Shown piece by piece: positions 1-5,745 of a stretch of 6,186 nt of DNA; the first letter of the stretch is position 1; each line of letters begins with the position of its first letter. A model generated the notes under the pieces. That model searched no databases and was not told where the DNA came from. It saw only the letters and a list, made by a program, of their open reading frames with translations. This stretch comes from Candidatus Methanoplasma sp. (lineage in GTDB: Archaea; Thermoplasmatota; Thermoplasmata; Methanomassiliicoccales; Methanomethylophilaceae): positions 1 through 6,186 of the forward strand of contig JAISPV010000123.1 in the NCBI GenBank assembly GCA_031274665.1. The letters are read 5' to 3'. Made by a program: the position numbers and the translations under genes.

Positions 1-61
1 TAAATTTTTTTGAAATTTTTTACAGGCCGGCGTTTTTTGGAGTACCTCCGCCGATAAGACA
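1..61 (+). other. T-rich non-coding leader segment with a possible bulged hairpin
   Basis: No gene is seen here. On the plus strand there are T-runs at 5-11, 16-21 and 33-38, with another at 65-70. Runs of U are typical archaeal transcription stop signals, so this may be the end of an upstream plus-strand gene lying outside the window. The A/T-rich part (2-22) could equally hold the TATA element of the following gene. A small structure can be drawn: CGGC (28-31) pairs with GCCG (50-53), and GGAG (39-42) with CTCC (46-49) around a TAC loop, leaving a bulge that contains the T-run. Its function is unknown. Confidence 0.3.
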
Positions 62-75
62 ACCTTTTTTATTCG

Positions 76-87
76 TGCAACGTTGCA
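76..87. promoter_or_regulatory. Perfect 12-base palindrome just upstream of the glyA start
   Basis: TGCAACGTTGCA is its own reverse complement. It ends at the first base of the Shine-Dalgarno sequence and lies 14 bases before the start codon, so a bound dimeric regulator, or a folded transcript, could affect expression. A single palindrome of this length is expected about once or twice by chance in a window of this size, so the position is the only argument for a role. Confidence 0.3.
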
Positions 88-92
88 GGTGA
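87..92 (+). promoter_or_regulatory. Ribosome binding site of the glyA-type gene
   Basis: AGGTGA matches the archaeal anti-Shine-Dalgarno sequence (core GGAGGTGAT). It lies 9 bases before the ATG at 102 and 12 before a second, in-frame ATG at 105. The spacing favours the first ATG, giving a protein that begins MMTDD. Confidence 0.6.
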
Positions 93-101
93 ACGATAAT
101 A

Positions 102-1385
102 ATGATGACAGACGACGGCCGTTTCATCAGGCAGAAGGTAATGGAACACAATAAATGGTTCGAGGAATGCATCCCGATGATCGCATCCGAGAACCTTATG
201 AGCCCGCTTGCAAAGGAAATATTGATATCGGATTTCGCAGACAGATATGCCGAAGGACTCCCGGGAAAGAGATACTATCAGGGGAACATCTATGTCGATC
301 AGGTGGAGACAAAAGCGACGGAGATCGCCAAAAAGCTTTTCGAAGCCGAATTTGCCGATGTCAGGCCTGTTTCGGGGACGGTCGCGAACATGGCCGTTCT
401 TTTTGCGTTCGCCAACCCCGGAGACACGATAACGACCTGCGCTCTCGCACAGGGCGCGCACATCTCCACATGCGAGTTCGGCGCGTTCGGACAGAGAGGG
501 ATACGCTCCGTGAACTACCCGTTCAACGTTGAGGACATGAATCTCGATGTGGACGGAACGATCAAACTGTTAAAGAAGGAACGGCCGAAGATCGCACAAT
601 TCGGACTCTCCGTTTTCCTCTTCCCGCCTCCGATAAAAGAACTGAATGACACTTTCAACGAGATAGACTGCCTTGTTTGGGAGGATTGCGCACACGTTCT
701 CGGCCTGATCGCAGGAGGGAAATTCCACAAACCTTTCGAGGACGGCGTCAACATCGTATCGTCTTCCACACACAAAACATTCCCCGGACCCAACCACGGA
801 ATGATACTCGGAGCGAACCTCACCGACGAAGAGGAGAAGAAGATCCAGAAGGCAGTATTTCCCGGCGTGACGTCAAGCCACCATCTTCATGCGATGGCCG
901 CGTTGGCTATCACGCTCGCGGAGATGGAGGTCTTTGCGAAGGACTATGCGGCGCAGACATGCAAGAACGCAAGGGCCTTGGGAGAAGCGCTCTTCGAGCT
1001 CGGCGTTCCCGTACTGTGCCCGGACCTCGGATTCACAAGGTCCCACGCTATTGCACTCGACGTCACTGCGTTCGGAGGGGGAAGGGACTGCGCCCAGCTC
1101 CTTGAGGATGCCAACATCATCTGCAACAAGAACATGCTTCCCAGCGACACGAGCGCCGTCAAGCCGTCGGGCCTCAGGTTCGGCACGCAGGAATTGACAA
1201 GAGTAGGTATGAAAGAGAGCGAGATGAAGGTCGTTGCAGAGCTCGTTGCACGTGTGGTAAAGAACAAAGAGGACCCGAAGAAGGTAAAAGAGGACGTTAA
1301 AGCGCTCAAGAAAGACTTTACCGCGATAAGGTACTGTTTCAACGAAGGGGAGCCGGCATACAAGTATCACAAACTCGTTGACTGA
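102..1385 (+). CDS. glyA: Serine hydroxymethyltransferase, archaeal type
   Basis: Cytosolic PLP enzyme (427 aa, normal length) that interconverts serine and glycine, passing the one-carbon unit to a tetrahydropterin carrier. Family landmarks appear in order: SEN at 29-31, GKRYY at 55-59, SGT at 91-93, the ring-stacking histidine of AQGAH (His120), DCAH with Asp195 and His198 at the PLP ring, the Schiff-base lysine in STHKTF (Lys225), and SGLRFGT with the substrate carboxylate arginine (Arg359). The STHKTFPGP form is the archaeal variety; bacterial enzymes usually read TTHKTLRGP. The C-terminal 45 residues are lysine-rich. The pterin used, tetrahydrofolate or tetrahydromethanopterin, cannot be told from sequence. 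The gene stands alone between a T-rich leader and a terminator and converges on the cobalamin operon, so shared regulation is unlikely. Stop codon TGA. All catalytic residues are intact. Confidence 0.93.
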   Translation: MMTDDGRFIRQKVMEHNKWFEECIPMIASENLMSPLAKEILISDFADRYAEGLPGKRYYQGNIYVDQVETKATEIAKKLFEAEFADVRPVSGTVANMAVLFAFANPGDTITTCALAQGAHISTCEFGAFGQRGIRSVNYPFNVEDMNLDVDGTIKLLKKERPKIAQFGLSVFLFPPPIKELNDTFNEIDCLVWEDCAHVLGLIAGGKFHKPFEDGVNIVSSSTHKTFPGPNHGMILGANLTDEEEKKIQKAVFPGVTSSHHLHAMAALAITLAEMEVFAKDYAAQTCKNARALGEALFELGVPVLCPDLGFTRSHAIALDVTAFGGGRDCAQLLEDANIICNKNMLPSDTSAVKPSGLRFGTQELTRVGMKESEMKVVAELVARVVKNKEDPKKVKEDVKALKKDFTAIRYCFNEGEPAYKYHKLVD

Positions 1386-1445
1386 AAAAAGATGCCTGGG
1401 TAATACGGCGCTCAGCGCCGTCTTCTTTTGTTTCCGCACAAAAAA
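1385..1445. terminator. Bidirectional terminator between convergent genes
   Basis: ACGGCGC (1405-1411) and GCGCCGT (1415-1421) form a perfect 7-bp GC-rich stem with a TCA loop. On the plus strand it is followed by the T-rich tract 1422-1433 (CTTCTTTTGTTT), which serves glyA. On the minus strand, T6 at 1445-1440 comes right after the stop codon of the cobalamin operon, and a second T6 (1390-1385) lies beyond the hairpin. The element fits termination of both convergent transcripts. Stem and T-runs are seen directly; function is inferred. Confidence 0.7.
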
Positions 1446-1451
1446 GGGACA

Positions 1452-3446
1452 TTACCGGCCTTTTCCGTTGCATACGCCGATATAGACCGGGTTGTGAGCC
1501 GTCATCAGATGATATCCGCCCGCTTTTTTCGACCTTGAGATATTGACTGATATCGTCTCTTCCTCCTCGACATCCTGCTCGCTGAAGCATCCGATCATTT
1601 CGGATACGGTCTCAAGCGTTATTGCGTTGATCACAAACCTTACCTCCGGGTTCTTTTTCAGACACACCTTCATTATCTCCCTCAGATTGCCCGATGATCC
1701 GCCTATGAACACATGGCTTGGGGCGGGAAGGTCCATGAGCGCTTCCGGCGCATGTCCTTCGACCACTTCCAGGTTCGGGACCTTGAATTTCTTTTTGTTA
1801 AGTCTGATGAGGTCTGCGGCATCTTTCTCTTTCTCGATCGCATACACTTTGCCGTTGGGCATCACCGATGCGGATCCCACGGCCACGGACCCCGTTCCCG
1901 CGCCTACGTCGAAGAGTACCGAATCCTCCTCCAGCTTAAGTTTTATGACGGAAAGGGATCGTATCTCTTCTTTTGTCATCGGTGCATCGCCTCTTATGAA
2001 AAGGTCATCGCGCATCCCGCCCGGGCTGATCCTGCAGGGTGACGGATTCTCGATCATTGCGATGCAGAGGGTCCCGAACTCCCGACGCATAAGATCGGAC
2101 GGCTTTCCTTTAGTGATCTTTTCATCCGTCTGACCGAGGTCTTGGCCCACAGTGACGCTGACGTGGTCCATCTCATATTCGGCGAGTTCTCTGCACACCG
2201 CCCTGATGCCTTCGGCCCCGTCGAGCAGAACGATGACCTTGCCGTTCCTGTATACTGCGCCGACGACGTTCGCTTCCCTGCCGTGTGCGCTCATCAGGAA
2301 TGCGTCATCCCAAGACGAACCTATCCGCGAGCACAGGTATGCAACGGAGGATATGCCGCATTTGATATCCGTATCGAACACCGACCTGTCTATCTTTTCT
2401 TCGATCTTCTTCGCTGCGCTTTGGAACCCTGCATCGCCCGACACCAATATCGCGATCCGCCTGTATTCCGGATGCTCGTTGATGAAAGAGATTATCGGCT
2501 CCGCCCTGTACTCGATGAATGGGTCCTGTCCTTTCGATACGGACCTTACCATCCTTTCTGCGCCGATGAGAAGATCTGCTTCGTCGATCGCCTTTGCGGC
2601 TCCGACGGTGAGCGTATCGTCGTTGCCCATTCCTATACCGATGACGGAGATCCTTCGTCTGGGTAATGTCTTCTCAACGCGGACGGAACCTATCCCGAAC
2701 CTCTCGCCGAGCAGCTCCGTCAGTTCATCGAGTCCGTATCCTTCCGCCTCTTCCGGCCTGGACACCAATACGATCTTTGCTCCGGCTCTCTCGGCCGCTC
2801 TTACTTTTTCCTCAAAGCCGCCCGGCTCTCCCGATTCTTTGGTCACTAAGTATTTCGCATTCGTCTGTTTCAGCATACCGTAATTCAGCTCTTCGCAGAA
2901 CGGTCCCTGCATGCAGAAAAGGTTCCTTCCCTGGAATCCTTTCTCCGCGCACGAAAGTGATGCGTCAGGCATGGACAGCACCCTTGCGAACACTCTTTCT
3001 TTGTGGTCTTTGATCGATGCGTACCTTTCAAGCTCTTTGCCGCCTGTCGTCACCAGGATATTCCCTTCGGTACCCTTCAGGTACTCGACCGCCGATGCGA
3101 CGTCTGGGACAGTTATAATGCCGTCATGTTTCCTGCTCTCTTTCCTGAGTAAACGGATGTATTCCGAACCGGTCTCCGCGCATGCGGCCTTTATCTTTCC
3201 CGTTATGACTGCCGCATACGGATGGGTGGCATCGATGACGCAGGAGCAGCCTTTCATTATGCGTATCATTCCTTCTTCGCCGAGCCTTTCGGAGGATACC
3301 TTGACGTTGCCGCTTTCCTCGATGAAACGTCTTCCGAATTCTGTCGCCACACATGCAAGCACGTCTATCCCCGCATTGCCGAGATACTGCGCGATCTGCC
3401 TTCCTTCGGTCGTGCCTGCGAATATTATCACCCTCCTGCTCTGCAT
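1452..3446 (-). CDS. cbiJET: Trifunctional fusion: cobalt-precorrin-6A reductase (CbiJ) / cobalt-precorrin-7 C5-methyltransferase (CbiE) / cobalt-precorrin-6B C15-methyltransferase, decarboxylating (CbiT)
   Basis: A 664-aa cytosolic protein carrying three consecutive steps of anaerobic cobalamin synthesis. Residues 1 to about 255 are CbiJ/CobK, an NAD(P)H-dependent reductase of 6A to 6B: GTTEGR 11-16, ATHPYA 73-78, TTGGKEL 133-139 and TKESGEPGG 202-210. Residues about 265-470 are CbiE, a SAM-dependent tetrapyrrole methylase: VIGIGMG 268-274, SGDAGF 336-341, SAHGR 386-390 and VGQDLGQ 433-439. Residues about 477-664 are CbiT, a Rossmann methyltransferase: FIRGDAPMTKEE 483-494, the SAM loop FDVGAGTGS 512-520, YAIEKE 535-540 and HVFIGGSSG 578-586. 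CbiT methylates C15 and removes the C12 acetate carboxyl; CbiE methylates C5. CbiE-CbiT fusions (CobL) are common; the added N-terminal CbiJ is less usual. Linkers are only about 7-10 residues. One continuous frame, with no frameshift. Last gene of the operon, 1 base after cbiG, with its own GAGG site. Stop TAA. Confidence 0.93.
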   Translation of the reverse strand: MQSRRVIIFAGTTEGRQIAQYLGNAGIDVLACVATEFGRRFIEESGNVKVSSERLGEEGMIRIMKGCSCVIDATHPYAAVITGKIKAACAETGSEYIRLLRKESRKHDGIITVPDVASAVEYLKGTEGNILVTTGGKELERYASIKDHKERVFARVLSMPDASLSCAEKGFQGRNLFCMQGPFCEELNYGMLKQTNAKYLVTKESGEPGGFEEKVRAAERAGAKIVLVSRPEEAEGYGLDELTELLGERFGIGSVRVEKTLPRRRISVIGIGMGNDDTLTVGAAKAIDEADLLIGAERMVRSVSKGQDPFIEYRAEPIISFINEHPEYRRIAILVSGDAGFQSAAKKIEEKIDRSVFDTDIKCGISSVAYLCSRIGSSWDDAFLMSAHGREANVVGAVYRNGKVIVLLDGAEGIRAVCRELAEYEMDHVSVTVGQDLGQTDEKITKGKPSDLMRREFGTLCIAMIENPSPCRISPGGMRDDLFIRGDAPMTKEEIRSLSVIKLKLEEDSVLFDVGAGTGSVAVGSASVMPNGKVYAIEKEKDAADLIRLNKKKFKVPNLEVVEGHAPEALMDLPAPSHVFIGGSSGNLREIMKVCLKKNPEVRFVINAITLETVSEMIGCFSEQDVEEEETISVNISRSKKAGGYHLMTAHNPVYIGVCNGKGR

Positions 3447-3447
3447 A

Positions 3448-4491
3448 TTATTTCCTCATCAGGTCCAAGTATACCGGCTCCCTCACAACTGCAAGCGTCA
3501 CTCCGTTCCGGGAGGTCTTTTTCACGATCATCTCCCCATTATCCGATGCCGCGACCGCCGCCCTTTCGCAGACATTGCCGACCCCCACCGCCGACATCAC
3601 CCGCTCGGAAGAAGTGAACCCCGTATCGGGCAGCGATGCAAGCTCCCCGGGCGAGAAAAGAAGAAGTTCCGCCCCTATCTTTTCGGAGAACTCAAGCAAT
3701 CCTTCCTCATCGCACTTAAGATCTATTGTTGCCGCCGCCCTTACGCTATTTATCGAGATATTCTCCCTTTTCAGGACATCGCCGACAAGGGCTTCGATGC
3801 TCTCTGCCGACGCGCCTCTCCTGCATCCTATACCCAGGATGTGGCATCTGGGGGTCAGTTTCAGCGTTGTCTTGAAAGGGCCTTCCGACCTGCCGTAGGA
3901 TATGAAGATTCCGACGTCCTCGTTCCCGTTGAGGTCCAATTCCGGCGGTATCCCGCCCGATATGGGGATATCGGACGCCAATCCGACCTTTTTATCGTCC
4001 ACTATCAGCGATGAGACCTTTTTCGCTGCCGACATGCTGTTCATATGCATATCATGGCCGGCTGCGAACGAATCGGCTGAGAATCTGCCCCGGACGTCGG
4101 TCGCCGTTGTGATGACAGGAACTGCACCGATGCCCTTGGCGATCTTCTCGGTAAGGTCGTTGGCCCCGCCGATGTGTCCCGACAGCAGGGATAACGCGAA
4201 CCGCCCTCCGTCGTCCATGGATACCACCGCGGGGTCGGTCGTCTTGTTCTTCAGGAACGGCGCGATATGTCTGACGGCGATCCCTGCCGCCCCGATGAAT
4301 ATTATCGCGTCGGAAACTCTGAAGGACTCTTCGGTCCATTTTGATACCGGCCCTTCTATCTTCTTTGCACCGGCCGTATCCGCAGCGGTCTTGGAATACA
4401 CTTCGCATTCGTCGTTTTCCAGCGCCTGACAGACCCTTTGTGCGAGTTCGCAGCCTTTTCTTGAGAAAGCTATGATCCTTATCTTCATCAT
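3448..4491 (-). CDS. cbiG: Cobalt-precorrin-5A hydrolase
   Basis: Opens the ring-A delta-lactone of cobalt-precorrin-5A, releasing the two-carbon fragment as acetaldehyde and giving 5B, the substrate of CbiD encoded next door. The protein has 347 aa, the usual full CbiG length. The N-terminal domain shows FIGAAGIAVRHIAP (65-78), DPAVVSMDDGG (86-96) and the family hallmark LSGHIGGAND (103-112) followed by VITTATD (126-132). A variable middle part covers about 135-210. The C-terminal domain begins at LGIGCRRG (219-226), continues with TIDLKCDE (255-262) and ends with VGVGNVCERAA (302-312). No signal peptide or membrane segment; cytosolic. The start overlaps the cbiD stop as ATGA. A second in-frame ATG at 4488 is better spaced from the AGGTG site (4498-4494), so the protein may really begin MKIRI. 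Stop TAA. Confidence 0.94.
   Translation of the reverse strand: MMKIRIIAFSRKGCELAQRVCQALENDECEVYSKTAADTAGAKKIEGPVSKWTEESFRVSDAIIFIGAAGIAVRHIAPFLKNKTTDPAVVSMDDGGRFALSLLSGHIGGANDLTEKIAKGIGAVPVITTATDVRGRFSADSFAAGHDMHMNSMSAAKKVSSLIVDDKKVGLASDIPISGGIPPELDLNGNEDVGIFISYGRSEGPFKTTLKLTPRCHILGIGCRRGASAESIEALVGDVLKRENISINSVRAAATIDLKCDEEGLLEFSEKIGAELLLFSPGELASLPDTGFTSSERVMSAVGVGNVCERAAVAASDNGEMIVKKTSRNGVTLAVVREPVYLDLMRK
3454..3457 (-). promoter_or_regulatory. Ribosome binding site of the cbiJET fusion gene
   Basis: On the minus strand GAGG lies 7 bases before the ATG at 3446, inside the last codons of cbiG. This fixes the start of the fusion protein at MQSRR and suggests translation coupled to cbiG, whose stop codon falls between this site and the ATG. 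Confidence 0.6.
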
Positions 4492-5663
4492 CGCACCTGC
4501 GTCCTGATCTTTTTCATGAGCTCTTCCGCCCCCGGCGTCTCACCTAATCTTCCGTATTTGGATGAGAACACAACGCATTCGGCCTGCATGCCGTCCCCGC
4601 TTCTGTGGCCGAGATGGAACGCTATCTTTTCCATTATCTTCGCCATCGCAGCCTCCATGAGGCCGGCCTCTTTCAGGATGCCGAGGGCATCGTCCGTCGA
4701 AATGCAGTCCATTATTTTCTTCGCCGTGTCGGCATCGGCGCCTGCCAGAAGAGAGTTGGCGGACAGGATCTCCATCCTGCAGTCCGCATAACGCGAATGA
4801 GTGTTCATCACGCCGCCGGCCAGCTTGACCATCTTTCCGAGGTTCCCGATAAGAAGGAACCCTTTGATGCCTATGTTCGCAGCGTGGTCTATCGCCTCCC
4901 CGACGAAGTTGCTGCATTTGACCGCCGGAACGCCGTCCGGGCCCTTCGCCCTATCGGAAAAATCATTTCCTTGATTTCCGGGGACCACGAGGACGTTCTC
5001 GTGACCGGAGGCTTTCATCATGTTCAGTTCGACCTTTATCGTGTCTATCAGAGACGTCTCGCTCATCGGCTCGACGATGCCCGTCGTTCCCAGTATCGAT
5101 ATCCCGCCGACTATCCCCAGTCTCGGGTTGAAGGTCTTCTTCGATATTCTCTCACCATCGGGTGCGGATATTATCGCCGTCAGCCCGCCGCTGTACCGGA
5201 AGTTCTCGCAGACATCCTCAAGAGCCTTTCGGATCATGGCGCTCGGAACGCTGTTTATCGCCGCATTTCCCACGGGCTGGTCGAGGCCTTTCCTGGTCAC
5301 GCGCCCTATTCCCTCCCCTCCGTCGATGACGATCTTTCCGTCCGTCCTTTTCGATACTGTGGAGTATATCAGCATCCCGTGGGTGGCGTCGATGTCGTCA
5401 CCGCCGTCCTTCCTGACCGCACATGTGACGTGATCGTCTGTTCCGAGGATAAACTCCGCCTGCAAAGTGATGACGTTCCCCTTGGGGGTGACGATGTCCG
5501 TTTTATCGCTCTCTGCGCCGCCCAGAAGTTTCATTGCGGCCGTCTTTGAGGCCGCCGCGGCGCACGATCCCGTCGTATGGCCGCATCTCAGCCTCTTTCT
5601 GTCGACTATCACATACATTCCGCCGGTGCCGGTCCTCACGTCTGACAGTTCTGCAGGATCCAT
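4488..5663 (-). CDS. cbiD: Cobalt-precorrin-5B C1-methyltransferase
   Basis: Adds a SAM-derived methyl group at C1 of cobalt-precorrin-5B, giving 6A in the anaerobic pathway; it is a hallmark of that route, since aerobic organisms use the unrelated CobF. The 391-aa protein has all the family blocks: RCGHTTGSCAAAA (26-38), VRKDGGDDIDATHG (83-96), GGEGIGRVTRKGLDQPVG (115-132) then AINSVP (135-140), RLGIVGGISILGTTGIVEP (181-199), CSNFVGEA (250-257) and LGKMVKLAGGVMNTHSRYA (275-293). The start at 5663 is preceded by AGGGA about 6 bases upstream; a later Met16 has weaker upstream support, although the conserved core begins only after it, so the first 15 residues may be poorly conserved. First gene of the minus operon, reading away from cbiL. 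Stop TGA overlaps the cbiG start by 4 bases. Confidence 0.95.
   Translation of the reverse strand: MDPAELSDVRTGTGGMYVIVDRKRLRCGHTTGSCAAAASKTAAMKLLGGAESDKTDIVTPKGNVITLQAEFILGTDDHVTCAVRKDGGDDIDATHGMLIYSTVSKRTDGKIVIDGGEGIGRVTRKGLDQPVGNAAINSVPSAMIRKALEDVCENFRYSGGLTAIISAPDGERISKKTFNPRLGIVGGISILGTTGIVEPMSETSLIDTIKVELNMMKASGHENVLVVPGNQGNDFSDRAKGPDGVPAVKCSNFVGEAIDHAANIGIKGFLLIGNLGKMVKLAGGVMNTHSRYADCRMEILSANSLLAGADADTAKKIMDCISTDDALGILKEAGLMEAAMAKIMEKIAFHLGHRSGDGMQAECVVFSSKYGRLGETPGAEELMKKIRTQVR
4494..4498 (-). promoter_or_regulatory. Ribosome binding site of cbiG, deciding between two ATGs
   Basis: AGGTG on the minus strand lies within the end of cbiD. Only 2 bases separate it from the ATG at 4491, but 5 separate it from the adjacent ATG at 4488. 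Spacing therefore favours the second ATG, while the ATGA overlap with the cbiD stop favours coupled translation in either case. Confidence 0.45.
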
Positions 5664-5700
5664 GTCTTTCCCTGAATCGATCTGAAGTTGGATGTATGTG

Positions 5701-5718
5701 CCAAGTTATAATACTTGG
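5701..5718. promoter_or_regulatory. Symmetric TATA-like element / candidate operator between divergent cbiD and cbiL
   Basis: CCAAGT (5701-5706) and ACTTGG (5713-5718) form a perfect 6-bp inverted repeat around TATAAT. The core reads TTATAATA on the plus strand and TATTATAA on the minus strand, both acceptable archaeal TATA boxes. Placing the start of transcription 25-27 bases away predicts an RNA start near 5734 for cbiL (about 10-base leader) and near 5685 for cbiD (about 20-base leader). The symmetry could allow one bound regulator to shut both directions. The 82-base gap holds nothing else that I recognise. The repeat is seen directly; promoter and operator roles are inferred. Confidence 0.5.
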
Positions 5719-5735
5719 TAATCTATTCATGTTTC

Positions 5736-5739
5736 GGAG
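5736..5739 (+). promoter_or_regulatory. Ribosome binding site of cbiL
   Basis: GGAG lies 6 bases before the ATG at 5746. The nearer ATG at 5741 is followed by a stop after one more codon, and a stop codon at 5719-5721 closes the cbiL frame upstream, so 5746 is the only sensible start. Confidence 0.65.
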
Positions 5740-5745
5740 TATGAA

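Noticed and set aside
873..1439. Minus-strand open frame (188 codons) opposite glyA and the terminator
   Set aside because: It crosses the terminator hairpin and the 3' part of a clear glyA gene, with no domain or motif of its own.
2650..2690. Possible frameshift or assembly join creating the CbiJ-CbiE fusion
   Set aside because: The frame is continuous through residues 250-270, both domains look complete on each side, and there is no homopolymer run or out-of-frame continuation that would suggest an error.
2911..4014. Long plus-strand open frame (367 codons) opposite the fusion gene and cbiG
   Set aside because: It spans the junction of two well-supported minus-strand genes, shows no recognisable domain, is rich in Ser/Pro/Arg as expected of an antisense frame, and has no convincing ribosome site.
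1383..4490. Use of UAG as pyrrolysine within the genes
   Set aside because: None of the four complete genes contains or ends with TAG; they stop with TGA, TAA, TAA and TGA. This agrees with, but does not show, a pyrrolysine-using organism.
4605..5549. Long plus-strand open frame (314 codons) opposite cbiD
   Set aside because: It lies entirely within cbiD, whose conserved family motifs run the full length; the composition (rich in Arg, His and Val) is that of a shadow frame.
5664..5745. Cobalamin riboswitch upstream of the B12 genes
   Set aside because: The gap is only 82 bases, far shorter than the roughly 200-base element, no B12-box-like sequence is seen, and the predicted leaders are 10-20 bases long.
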